From an uncultured Blautia sp. (GTDB taxonomy: Bacteria; Bacillota; Clostridia; Lachnospirales; Lachnospiraceae), in assembly GCA_934424575.1 (NCBI GenBank), contig CAKRXU010000002.1:1-64000 (forward strand): a stretch of DNA of 64,000 bases, in the 5' to 3' direction. Positions within the stretch are counted from its first letter, which is position 1. Each line of letters opens with the position of its first letter. Under the pieces are notes generated by a model, which saw nothing but the letters and a program-made list of their open reading frames with translations, did no database searches and was not told the DNA's origin. The position numbers and the translations under genes are program-made. Shown here in pieces: positions 1-6,918 of the stretch.

Positions 1-386
1 GATTTGTAACAGATACCGATACATGGTCCACATTTTCCATAGGCACATCCGTAACATTCATCTTTTTCCAACTCTTCCTGCTTCATTTCATCGGCAAACA
101 TTCCTAACAGCGTTGTGTAAATCTTTTTCATTGCCAGGAACTTATCTTCTGCTTTTTCCATCTTCTCTTTGTAAAATGGAATCAGTCCACGAAGAACTGG
201 ATGGAAACGCTCATTTTCATCATCCCAGGCACAGATTTTCATCATACAGCGTGGCTGTTTCTCATAATTGCCCAAATAATACGGGCAGAACGTACAGCCT
301 CTTTCTTTAATAATTTCCACCGGAATCACTGGCATCTGACTTTTGATTTCTTTTGTTACATGTTTACTTTCAATTCGCTCTCTCAT
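1..386 (-). CDS. Cysteine-rich element-borne protein, partial
   Basis: An open frame of 128 codons starts at the ATG at 386-384, with a GGAGG ribosome site 8-9 bases upstream, and runs off the left edge without a stop. It shows an early cysteine cluster (RGCTFCPYYLGNYEKQPRC, about residues 27-45) and a second dense one near the visible end (CYGCAYGKCGPCIGIC). This spacing suggests metal binding (zinc or Fe-S). It is the last visible gene of the parA-parB set but is separated from the 514-825 gene by a terminator, so it probably has its own promoter near 400-450. I do not recognise the family and assign no function. Confidence 0.75.
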   Translation of the reverse strand, partial: MRERIESKHVTKEIKSQMPVIPVEIIKERGCTFCPYYLGNYEKQPRCMMKICAWDDENERFHPVLRGLIPFYKEKMEKAEDKFLAMKKIYTTLLGMFADEMKQEELEKDECYGCAYGKCGPCIGICYK

Positions 387-450
387 CTTAAAAATCCTCC
401 AAGTATATATATTTGCAAAAGGGATTTCCCCTGAATTGCCTGATTTTGGG

Positions 451-500
451 TACAAAAAAAGAGGCAAGCTTACGATTTTGTTTTCGCAAGCCTGCCTCTT
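451..500 (-). terminator. Rho-independent terminator after the 514-825 gene
   Basis: On the minus strand an 11-bp stem (GAGGCAGGCTT pairing with AAGCTTGCCTC, one G-U) encloses a 16-nt loop and is followed by seven T. It lies just below the stop codon at 514 and closes the small-gene/parAB operon. Confidence 0.85.
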
Positions 501-513
501 ATCAAATATTCAA

Positions 514-825
514 TTATTTTCCGATGATATATCGTAAAACAACGTATACCGCACGGATTACATACACTGGAATCATGATACATCCAATCAAAGCTCCAAT
601 GATGACACTTAATGTAGCCAATCCTAGTGTTGCTGTGGTATCCATTCCTCTAGGGATTAGAATCAGCCGCATTTTATGTATTCCAAATGGTAATCCGGCA
701 ATAAATATCCACCAGAACCAATCTGTCTGACCACTGACTTTCATAATTGTTTTTGTCATCCAAAACCAGAATACCATAAATGCCAGCGGCAGAATTGATT
801 TTTTAATTACGTCTTCAATCGTCAT
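514..825 (-). CDS. Small membrane protein of the integrative element
   Basis: A 103-residue hydrophobic protein with about three predicted membrane segments: residues ~12-29 (LPLAFMVFWFWMTKTIM), ~37-50 (FWWIFIAGLPFGI) and a long C-terminal stretch ~67-99. Its architecture recalls the DUF6050-type small membrane proteins of Firmicute ICEs; that resemblance is from memory and is unverified. Its start overlaps the end of the upstream 55-codon gene by 11 bp, so the two are probably translated together. It is the last gene before a strong terminator. Function unknown. Confidence 0.75.
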   Translation of the reverse strand: MTIEDVIKKSILPLAFMVFWFWMTKTIMKVSGQTDWFWWIFIAGLPFGIHKMRLILIPRGMDTTATLGLATLSVIIGALIGCIMIPVYVIRAVYVVLRYIIGK

Positions 826-982
826 CTTTTTTCTCCCTCTGTCTGATTCCTTCTGTCACCTCCCGATTAAGGTTTGCCAATATTTCTCTAACCACAGGAG
901 AATCCAATCGAAAGGTTTCCAGATCTTTCTCCGTGAGCTCCCTTCCGTTCGCATCATATCTTCGTACAATTTTTAAAGCCAT
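815..982 (-). CDS. Small hypothetical protein, 55 aa
   Basis: ATG at 982-980, preceded by GGAAGGAAG; stop at 817-815. The product begins MALKIVRRYDANGRELTEKD and is charged and soluble, with no recognised domain. Evidence that it is real: a good ribosome site, tight packing (5 bp after the 44-codon gene upstream, 11-bp overlap with the membrane-protein gene downstream) and the same strand as parAB. Function unknown, probably an accessory gene of the element. Confidence 0.6.
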   Translation of the reverse strand: MALKIVRRYDANGRELTEKDLETFRLDSPVVREILANLNREVTEGIRQREKKDDD

Positions 983-986
983 ACTT

Positions 987-1121
987 TCACTTCCTTCCTG
1001 CTGATAATCCTAATGTTTTCAACAAATGTTTAAACTTCTCTCTTTTCATCCGTTTAACACGTATCTTTTCTATCTTTTTCAGATAGACTTGTATTCTACT
1101 TGCCATATCTTCATTGCTCAT
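987..1121 (-). CDS. Small basic protein, 44 aa, translationally coupled to parB
   Basis: ATG at 1121-1119 overlaps the parB stop codon (ATGA arrangement) and has a GAGAGGG ribosome site 5 bases upstream; stop at 989-987. The product (begins MSNEDMASRIQVYLKKIEKI) is strongly basic with a likely amphipathic helix, suggesting nucleic-acid or protein contact. The four-base overlap with parB implies coupled translation and a role tied to the partition genes, but no family is recognised. Confidence 0.6.
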   Translation of the reverse strand: MSNEDMASRIQVYLKKIEKIRVKRMKREKFKHLLKTLGLSAGRK

Positions 1122-2023
1122 TCTTTACCCTCTCTTTCTGCCCACGATGCCAGAAGCATAAATATAATTTCTTCCATCTGAGTCTTTGTATATGTCTCTG
1201 GAAAATATTGTTTCAATTTCTTCGCCGGAATCTGCACCTGAACTTTTTCAGTACTTTCATTCATGCAAATCTGATCAATCTCTGAATACGTCAACATCCG
1301 CTCTTTTGAAATCTGTTTCAATTCCTTTGCCTGCTTCAAGGACGGTACCATATTGTGATTACTCATATACTGAAGTAACACCTGTTGTTCTTCATTTCTC
1401 AAATATGAAATTTCAACAGCAGTGTTAAAGGGAAGCTTCTTCTCGTCTGCCAATTCTAATAGCTCTGTGATTAACTCTGTCAGATGAATATATCGAAGAA
1501 TCTGTCTGGAACTATCTCCTGTATTCTGACTGACTTCTTCTGCCGCCAACTTCTTGCCAACTTGGCAAGAAGTTAAATCAGATCGTTTTCCCTGACGCTT
1601 TAACGCCTCATATTTCATTTTATAAGCAAATGCCTTTTCGCTGATCAGCAGCTCTTCTCGTTGAATGTTGGAATCTACCATAATCACCGTCGCTTCATCA
1701 TCTGTAAGATCTTTGATGATAACCGGCATTTTCTCTAGTCCAGAAAGTTCACATGCTCGTTTTCGCCGATGACCAGCTACCAGCTCATAACCACCGGATT
1801 CTCTCAACCGCACAATACCAGGAACCAACACGCCATATTGTGTAATACTTTCCGCTAATTCTTCCATTTTCTTATCATCTCTTACTTGAAACGGGTGATT
1901 CGTAAATGGATGAAGACTTCCTATTGCTATCTCACTAATTCCATTGGTTGTCTCTTCGTTTGTTCCAAACAATGCATCAAGCGGCTGTAAGGAAACGGGA
2001 GTTGCTCTTTTTTTAGATGGCAT
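1118..2023 (-). CDS. parB: ParB-family partition protein
   Basis: A 301-residue ParB/Spo0J-type protein, a CTPase clamp that binds a centromere site and works with ParA to partition or stabilise DNA. The N-terminal ParB/sulfiredoxin-like domain (about residues 30-125) has the arginine box AGHRRKRAC. A helix-turn-helix follows at about 150-190 (ISEKAFAYKMKYEALKRQG; NTGDSSRQILRYIHLTELI). The C-terminal ~80 residues should dimerise. The start lies inside the end of parA (11-bp overlap) with AGGAGG 10 bases upstream. In integrative elements such pairs stabilise the excised circle. A perfect palindrome within this gene (1548-1574) is a candidate binding site. Confidence 0.9.
   Translation of the reverse strand: MPSKKRATPVSLQPLDALFGTNEETTNGISEIAIGSLHPFTNHPFQVRDDKKMEELAESITQYGVLVPGIVRLRESGGYELVAGHRRKRACELSGLEKMPVIIKDLTDDEATVIMVDSNIQREELLISEKAFAYKMKYEALKRQGKRSDLTSCQVGKKLAAEEVSQNTGDSSRQILRYIHLTELITELLELADEKKLPFNTAVEISYLRNEEQQVLLQYMSNHNMVPSLKQAKELKQISKERMLTYSEIDQICMNESTEKVQVQIPAKKLKQYFPETYTKTQMEEIIFMLLASWAEREGKE
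1548..1574. promoter_or_regulatory. Perfect 27-bp palindrome inside parB (candidate parS)
   Basis: Arms AACTTCTTGCCA and TGGCAAGAAGTT (12 bp each) flank a 3-bp centre, with no mismatch. It lies in the stretch coding for the residues before the parB helix-turn-helix. It does not match the Bacillus parS consensus. A centromere or autoregulatory role is inference. Confidence 0.4.
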
Positions 2024-2798
2024 CTTTCAGCACCTCCTCCGTCACTCTCCGATAAGCTTCTGTAGCTTTGCCTTTCGGATCATAAGAGAAAATACTCTGT
2101 CCTTCTCTGACTGCTTCCTTCATTCTTACAGAAAATGGAATATAATTATCGAAGATATGAATTTGACTTCCATATACATTTCTGAGAAGTTCCATATTAT
2201 TCCTGGCATCATTCGTATGAGCATCGACCATCGTAAACAGAATTCCACCGACTTGCAGCTTCGGATTGATTTGCTTACGGACCTTACCGATTGTTTTTAA
2301 TAACTGCTGCAATCCTTTGATTGGCAGGTAAGACGCTTCAACCGGAATTAGTACTTCATCTGATGCAGCCAGTGCATTGATTGTGATCATTCCCAATGAT
2401 GGCATACAATCAATGATAATTGCATCATATTGATCCTTGATACCATATAAAATCTGTTTCAATACATATTCCCTGCTCATTGCATTTACCAACTGTACTT
2501 CCGTACCTGCCAGTCCAATGTTAGAACAGATAATGTCTATTCCTTCTGCCTGATGCCTGATATAACAGTCTGAAGGAATATCTTCATCTTTCATTACTGT
2601 ATCCATAAGAGCTGTAAGTGTTTCATTACTTTCATCACAATCACGATATCCAAATCCTGCGGATACATCAGACTGTGGATCGGCATCAACGATTAACACT
2701 TTCATATTCTTTTGTGCTAATCCTACTGCTAAATTAGCTGTACATGCTGATTTTCCCGTTCCCCCTTTTTGGTTTACAATAGAAATTACTTTTGCCAT
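2013..2798 (-). CDS. parA: ParA/Soj-family partition ATPase
   Basis: A 261-residue ParA (MinD/Soj) ATPase that forms ATP-dependent dimers on DNA and moves ParB-bound DNA. The deviant Walker A motif KGGTGKS is at residues 11-17, Walker A' (VDADPQSDVS) at about 37-46 and Walker B (AIIIDCMPSLG) near 125-135. It lacks an N-terminal DNA-binding extension, so it is of the short chromosomal/ICE type. ATG at 2798, with GAAGGGAAAG upstream. It is first in an operon parA-parB-44aa-55aa-membrane protein. A terminator-like hairpin in its leader may limit expression. Confidence 0.92.
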   Translation of the reverse strand: MAKVISIVNQKGGTGKSACTANLAVGLAQKNMKVLIVDADPQSDVSAGFGYRDCDESNETLTALMDTVMKDEDIPSDCYIRHQAEGIDIICSNIGLAGTEVQLVNAMSREYVLKQILYGIKDQYDAIIIDCMPSLGMITINALAASDEVLIPVEASYLPIKGLQQLLKTIGKVRKQINPKLQVGGILFTMVDAHTNDARNNMELLRNVYGSQIHIFDNYIPFSVRMKEAVREGQSIFSYDPKGKATEAYRRVTEEVLKDAI

Positions 2799-2820
2799 AA
2801 TCTTTCCCTTCTTTCTTGTT

Positions 2821-2878
2821 AAATAAAAAGACTGAATCAGACAGCTGAGATATAAATCTCATGCGAGCTAATTCAGTC
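2821..2878 (-). terminator. Terminator-like hairpin in the parA leader
   Basis: On the minus strand, outer arms GACTGAAT and ATTCAGTC enclose an inner stem TGAGAT/ATCTCA, and the structure is followed by TTTTTATTT. It ends 22 bp before the parA ATG. It could stop readthrough from the enolase fragment or act as an attenuator of parA. Confidence 0.6.
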
Positions 2879-3033
2879 CAAAATATATTTTTATTCAATT
2901 ATCACCGCTTTCGTGGTATAGTAAATACATCTCAGCAGAGTTCTGAAATTCTATTACTTCTGTACTGTGTTATTTATAAAAGAGAGGCCTTTCCTTCATA
3001 AATTCGTTGATTGGTTACGAAATTTATTTAGGA

Positions 3034-3582
3034 CTAAATCGCTAGAGCCCTTGTATTATAAGGGGTTCTGCCTTGTGTCATTATAATAACACAAGCACCG
3101 CCATTTAAAATATTCATCATAGGAACTGGCATTTTTCTCGTATGACAGCCGCCAAGATACTGATACAGCGGAATACGAAGTGCCATCGCCGCAGCCCGGG
3201 CAACTGCCATAGAAACACCCAAAGTTGCATTTGCCCCGGCGCTGCTCTTATTCTCTGTTCCATCTGCCTTTATCAGAAGCTTATCGATCCGTACCTGATT
3301 CAACGCATTTTCTCCAAGAATAGCTTCCGCCAGCCTGGTATTTACATTTTCGACTGCTTTTCGTACACTTAATCCGACATAATATCCTTTTTCTCCATCC
3401 CGGAGTTCCACTGCTTCAAATCTTCCTGTTGATGCTCCGGAAGGCACGATCGCCCTCGCTGTATATCCCTCAATTCCAATGATCCCTTCACCTACAGTAG
3501 CTTCCACTTCAACCGTAGGTGTTCCTCTGGAGTCCAGAACCTGTCTTGCGTGGATCCTGCGTACAGGTAGATAACGCAACAT
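3034..3582 (-). pseudogene. eno: Enolase, truncated at ~160 codons by the integrative element
   Basis: The first ~160 residues are a clear enolase (2-phosphoglycerate dehydratase of glycolysis): ILDSRG-type start (ARQVLDSRGTPTVEVE), the flexible loop PSGASTGRFEAVELRD, and the segment ending PVPMMNILNGGA. Intact enolase is about 430 residues and continues with HADNN plus the catalytic barrel. Here homology stops after the alanine codon at 3096-3094 and a foreign 20-codon tail leads to a stop at 3034. The catalytic Lys and metal-binding Asp/Glu residues are lost, so the fragment cannot be an enzyme. A GAAGGAGGT ribosome site precedes ATG 3582. The missing 3' part probably lies at the other end of the element. 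Confidence 0.88.
3072..3095. repeat. Near-perfect 24-bp inverted repeat at the element/enolase junction
   Basis: Arms CTTGTGT and ACACAAG flank a central segment containing the palindrome ATTATAAT; only one symmetric pair mismatches. It abuts the point where enolase homology ends. Inverted half-sites around a short core are what a site-specific recombinase core (attR/attL) looks like. Which recombinase uses it is not visible. Confidence 0.6.
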
Positions 3583-3748
3583 GAGATTACCTCCTTCATC
3601 AAATGATATGGATAGTTTTCCCCTGATGTCTGTTTCTATGCAGAATTCCGGTGAGTTTCCTGCTTCTCATTATTTTCAGATAATTCTATTTTTATTATAT
3701 TATTTGCAGTATACAAAATATTTATTTTGAAATTTTTATTTTTTATTG

Positions 3749-3777
3749 TTGACAAATGTATTTTTATCTGTTATATT
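3749..3777 (+). promoter_or_regulatory. Strong sigma-A-type promoter
   Basis: TTGACA at 3749-3754, a 17-bp spacer and TATATT at 3772-3777. Transcription should start near 3784 and run into the repeat-bearing unit that ends at the terminator at 4016-4060. Confidence 0.8.
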
Positions 3778-3813
3778 AAGTACATAAAACAAAGGAACGA
3801 AACAAAAACAAAC

Positions 3814-3940
3814 AGAAAGGCGTGAGACCACCGAAAACTTAAGCGAACCCCAACACTTTAAGAAAGGAAGGTACAGACCACCAGAAACGTAAATCTTAAC
3901 ACATCATAATTCAAGAAAGAGAGGTATGGACCACCAGAAA
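3814..3940 (+). repeat. Three imperfect ~50-nt tandem repeats
   Basis: The GACCACC core occurs at 3826, 3876 and 3929 (spacing 50 and 53 nt), each 9-15 nt after an AGAAAGG or AGAAAGAG tract and followed by (A)GAAA. In the third copy the sequence becomes a plausible start: GAGAGGT then ATG GAC CAC CAG. In copies one and two the equivalent codon is TGA or ACA. Confidence 0.7.
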
Positions 3941-3973
3941 CATAAATTCATAATTATTCCAGAAGTTTTATAA
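3926..3973 (+). CDS. Possible 15-codon peptide gene in the third repeat
   Basis: ATG at 3926 follows AGAAAGAGAGGT at a good ribosome-site distance and encodes MDHQKHKFIIIPEVL before TAA at 3971. The same frame in the earlier copies would read DHQKRKS or DHRKLK before a TAA but lacks a start codon. It may be a decayed series of short peptides or a chance frame. No family is recognised. Confidence 0.25.
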   Translation: MDHQKHKFIIIPEVL

Positions 3974-4015
3974 ATCAAACAGGAGGTACGTTCCATTGGA
4001 CAATGAACAGTAGAA

Positions 4016-4060
4016 GAGCCACCAGATCAATTTAAATTATCTGATGGCTCTATTTTTTTG
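4016..4060 (+). terminator. Rho-independent terminator before the deacetylase gene
   Basis: GAGCCACCAGAT (4016-4027) pairs with ATCTGATGGCTC (4039-4050) apart from one C/A mismatch, and is followed by TATTTTTTTG. It ends the short repeat transcript 44 bp before the deacetylase start, so readthrough could control that gene. Confidence 0.88.
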
Positions 4061-4103
4061 CTTTCTTACATATATTGAATCAAACATCTGCATGGAGATT
4101 CCC

Positions 4104-4946
4104 ATGACATCTTTTTTTATTCTTATCTTTCACTACATAAAGAAATCCCGCATTTTATGTTCTCTCTTTCTACTGGCCGGTGCTTTTACCCTCGGCAGTC
4201 TGCTTGGGATCCTCACCGGAACGCTTTCCACCACACAGGAAACTTCTGCCTCCGCCCAGAGTGCGAGCTGGGGTTTAAGTTTTCAGGAAGAAGGAAAACG
4301 TCCTGTCGGAAATGCCACGATCGATGATCTGAAACAGTACAATGCCTACTATGCAAGCAATACCGACGAAAAAATCCTCTACCTGACTTTTGATGCCGGG
4401 TACGAAAACGGAAACACACCCGCTATCCTGGATGCGCTTGGGAAGCACCAGGCCCCTGCTGTCTTTTTTGCTGTTGGAAATTTCATTAAAGATAATCCCG
4501 ATCTTATCAAGCGAATCGTGTCGGAAGGACACATCGTGGGCAATCACACAATGACACATCCTGATATGTCCCAGATCTCCTCAATGGAATCTTTTCAGAA
4601 GGAGCTCGAAGGTGTAGAAGAATTATATAAATCCGTGACCGGCGAATCCATGACAAAATTCTACCGTCCGCCCCGTGGTGTCTACAGCACAGAAAACCTC
4701 TCCATGGCAAAAGAACTTGGTTATTCCACATTTTTCTGGAGTCTCGCCTATGTCGACTGGATCCAGGATCAGCAGCCAACCAGCGAAGAAGCTTTTCAGA
4801 AACTTCTGCCCCGAGTCCATCCCGGAGCGATCGTACTCCTCCACAATACCTCCTCCACAAATGCCTCGATCCTGGATGAACTTCTCACCAAATGGGAAGA
4901 AATGGGCTATCAGTTTCATTCCATAAAAGAACTGACCGAGGTCTAA
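4104..4946 (+). CDS. PdaA-like polysaccharide (peptidoglycan) deacetylase
   Basis: A NodB-fold carbohydrate esterase (CE4). Visible motifs are YLTFDAGYENG (metal and catalytic Asp; the TFD-x-GYENG form of the PdaA branch), GNHTMTHPDMS (two metal His), FYRPPRG and a C-terminal VLLHN. The PdaA branch de-N-acetylates N-acetylmuramic acid on the way to muramic delta-lactam in spore cortex, which suggests but does not prove a sporulation link. The N-terminus has one membrane segment (about residues 3-35), so the enzyme is anchored or secreted. The start at 4104 is chosen because GGAG lies 6 bases upstream; the longer frame from 4044 would begin inside the terminator. Confidence 0.85.
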   Translation: MTSFFILIFHYIKKSRILCSLFLLAGAFTLGSLLGILTGTLSTTQETSASAQSASWGLSFQEEGKRPVGNATIDDLKQYNAYYASNTDEKILYLTFDAGYENGNTPAILDALGKHQAPAVFFAVGNFIKDNPDLIKRIVSEGHIVGNHTMTHPDMSQISSMESFQKELEGVEELYKSVTGESMTKFYRPPRGVYSTENLSMAKELGYSTFFWSLAYVDWIQDQQPTSEEAFQKLLPRVHPGAIVLLHNTSSTNASILDELLTKWEEMGYQFHSIKELTEV

Positions 4947-4963
4947 CCCCCGGTCAGTCATTA

Positions 4964-5368
4964 TTACTGTTGTTCTTTTGCATGAAGATCTTCTTTGATC
5001 TGGGAACTGGAGATCTCAGGAGTACGCGGCAGATAGACTACTTCGCAGCCCTCTTCTCTCAGGAAATCAAATTTCCCTTCCCAGTCATCTCCCATAACAA
5101 AGGTATCTACATGATATTCTTTTACGTCGGAACGCTTCTGCTCCCAGTTTTCTTCTGGGATCACAAGATCCACATATCGGATCGCCTCCAGAAGCTGTTT
5201 TCTTTTTTCGTAGGAAAAATAGCATTTTTTCTGCTTTTCATTCCAGTTAAACTCGTCTGTGGAAAGACCTACAATCAGATAATCTCCAAGCTGTCTGGCA
5301 CGACGTAGAAGATTAATATGACCATAATGAAGCAGGTCAAAAGTTCCGTATGTGATCACTCGTTTCAT
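4964..5368 (-). CDS. tagD: Glycerol-3-phosphate cytidylyltransferase (TagD-like)
   Basis: A 134-residue nucleotidyltransferase making a CDP-activated alcohol, classically CDP-glycerol for teichoic acid. The signature GTFDLLHYGHINLLRRA (residues 8-24) holds the HxGH nucleotide-binding motif, and RTPEISSSQI near 116-125 matches the family RTxxISTT block. Length matches TagD (~130). It converges with the deacetylase across a 17-bp gap holding a CTGACCG/CGGTCAG hairpin. The next gene upstream is the secreted SGNH hydrolase (39 bp away), so the two may be cotranscribed and both serve the envelope. The substrate could be another polyol phosphate. Confidence 0.85.
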   Translation of the reverse strand: MKRVITYGTFDLLHYGHINLLRRARQLGDYLIVGLSTDEFNWNEKQKKCYFSYEKRKQLLEAIRYVDLVIPEENWEQKRSDVKEYHVDTFVMGDDWEGKFDFLREEGCEVVYLPRTPEISSSQIKEDLHAKEQQ

Positions 5369-5407
5369 TATTAATTAAAAGTTCCTCTCTCTAAACTCAA
5401 CAGTAGA

Positions 5408-6799
5408 TCAGCCATTCAGTTTTCTGATGCAGTAATCATAAATACGCAGAGTGGTCTCATTGGAATAATGAAGTCCATCATAAATTCCCGCATTATAACG
5501 ATTGCTGATCCAGCCATATTTCTGAAGATTTGTACATGTATTGATATAAATGAATGCGCGATTACTTCCGGTGCATAACTGCTGATAGATGGTTTTGTTA
5601 AAAGCAGCCACCTGTGCTTCTGTTCTTGTCGCACCGCCATATCTTCTGATCATGGCACTGTTCAGCGGATTGACAGAAAGATAATACATTTCACAGTTAT
5701 AATTCTTTTTAAGGTTTTGTGAAACTCTCTTCATATAAGTAACGTATGAACTGATGTTACTCATATCATTTACACCAAAATTGACAATCACTGCTTTCTT
5801 TGTATTCGTCGGCTGCTGAGCCAGTTTGCTCACCAGTGTTTTATAGCCTTCCTGCTGGAACCAGGTAAGTCCCTGCATACCCTTGCATACAAAGTCCACA
5901 TTAGACGGAGCTGAATTTCCAAGTGCAGACTGAAGTCCGACTGTTCTGGAATCTCCTACAAAATAGACCATCTGATGTTTTAATGGTTTTGCGATCGCAG
6001 CCGGAGCACGGTCCTGTGAGGAAGAAAAGATAACCATATAATAGTTTCCTGTCTTTGTAGGGATCGTATCTCCTGCTTTGTATTCCGGATCAGCGGTTTT
6101 GCCCCTGCTGCGGGACCATCCCAGGCACATGTCGCCATTTGTAATATCTACCGCAGGAAATTTCGCGGTTCCAGAACTGGTATCGATAACTTTCCATACA
6201 CTGCCGTCTGCTTTGCGAAGATTTACTCCTGTGATCTTTTTGGCGATCAGATAAAACTTCATATTGCCGGTAACTTTGACGGTATCTCCTTCAATCTTTG
6301 TTACCTTGCCACCTGCTGAAGTACCCCAGCCAAGGATCTTATAACCTGTAACGCTCGGGCATAACGGCATCATAAGTCCTTCGCCCTTATATCCCTGATC
6401 TCGCAGAGTGGTATATTCACTTTTTCCGTTTATTGTATAGTATCTGATCGTGTAAAGTTTGTAATAATTCAGACAGAATTTTGTATTCTTGGTGATCTTG
6501 ATACGTCTGCCTGTAGAATATTTTACTATCTTGCTTCCACTCTTATCAACCCAGACACATTTATATCCAGAACGATTGACAACCGGAAGAGTAATATAGC
6601 TTCCTTTATTTACATATCCGGACCATTTACGGTATGTATCCGTAGAAACTACACCATTCGCATTCGCAAAAATAACTTTACATCTCTCTGTGGTGGCCGC
6701 AGATACTGAAGCCGGTCTGCTTCCTGCCAGAAACAGAAAACCAAACAGCATTGCCAGAAACAGAATTCCCTTCCACTTGTTTACCGTGGCTTTTCTCAT
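5408..6799 (-). CDS. Secreted SGNH/GDSL-type hydrolase with N-terminal repeat region
   Basis: 463 residues. A signal peptide (residues ~1-35, WKGILFLAMLFGFLFLAG, cleavage near SVSAA) precedes ~240 residues with recurring beta-rich units (e.g. YKILGWGTSAGG, CLGWSRSRG), like bacterial InlB/Listeria-Bacteroides wall-associated repeats. The C-terminal SGNH esterase domain (about 270-463) has block I VGDSRTVGL, block III VNFGVNDMS and the D-x-x-H block DGLHYS. It probably deacylates a surface or diet polysaccharide outside the cell. A consensus promoter lies at 6854-6882. The GDSR rather than GDSL form is common in secreted Firmicute members. The substrate is not deducible. Confidence 0.85.
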   Translation of the reverse strand: MRKATVNKWKGILFLAMLFGFLFLAGSRPASVSAATTERCKVIFANANGVVSTDTYRKWSGYVNKGSYITLPVVNRSGYKCVWVDKSGSKIVKYSTGRRIKITKNTKFCLNYYKLYTIRYYTINGKSEYTTLRDQGYKGEGLMMPLCPSVTGYKILGWGTSAGGKVTKIEGDTVKVTGNMKFYLIAKKITGVNLRKADGSVWKVIDTSSGTAKFPAVDITNGDMCLGWSRSRGKTADPEYKAGDTIPTKTGNYYMVIFSSSQDRAPAAIAKPLKHQMVYFVGDSRTVGLQSALGNSAPSNVDFVCKGMQGLTWFQQEGYKTLVSKLAQQPTNTKKAVIVNFGVNDMSNISSYVTYMKRVSQNLKKNYNCEMYYLSVNPLNSAMIRRYGGATRTEAQVAAFNKTIYQQLCTGSNRAFIYINTCTNLQKYGWISNRYNAGIYDGLHYSNETTLRIYDYCIRKLNG

Positions 6800-6853
6800 A
6801 AAAAAACTCCTTACTGTGTTTCTCTTTCATCCAAAATCATTGTTACATGGTTT

Positions 6854-6882
6854 ACTATAACAGTTTTTCAGAGCTGATGCAA
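6854..6882 (-). promoter_or_regulatory. Promoter of the SGNH hydrolase gene
   Basis: On the minus strand TTGCAT (6882-6877), a 17-bp spacer and TATAGT (6859-6854), 55 bp upstream of the ATG at 6799. Confidence 0.7.
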
Positions 6883-6918
6883 CACAATTTTCATCAGAAT
6901 TTCATATTTTTGTCATAT

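Larger units (their letters stand above)
1..3094. mobile_element. End of an integrative element (ICE-like), right boundary inside enolase gene
   Basis: The stretch carries a parA-parB pair and small genes in tight overlapping order, a composition typical of clostridial integrative and conjugative elements. It is more AT-rich than the following chromosome. The right boundary is set by the abrupt loss of enolase homology at about 3094-3096, next to a near-perfect 24-bp inverted repeat. No integrase or conjugation gene lies in the visible part, so the ICE assignment is inference. The element continues beyond the left edge. Confidence 0.7.
3784..4060 (+). ncRNA. Short repeat-bearing transcript or leader RNA (~275 nt)
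   Basis: Bounded by a consensus promoter (3749-3777) and a strong terminator (4016-4060), with no conventional gene inside, and lying upstream of the polysaccharide deacetylase at 4104. It holds three imperfect repeats, each an AGAAAGG/AGAAAGAG purine tract followed by GACCACC and GAAA. A fourth ribosome-site-like AGGAGG lies at 3981-3986. It could be a small RNA, a terminator-controlled leader of the downstream gene, or a transcript of very short peptides. This extent fills most of the 3583-4103 gap; the remainder (3583-3748) is AT-rich sequence upstream of eno. Confidence 0.5.

Noticed and set aside
3824..3842. Six-codon frame from GTG in the first repeat
   Set aside because: Too short, with a different frame from the third-copy peptide and no support beyond a purine tract.
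4044..4103. Earlier start for the PdaA-like deacetylase
   Set aside because: The frame from 4044 begins inside the terminator hairpin and has no ribosome site; ATG 4104 has GGAG at proper distance.
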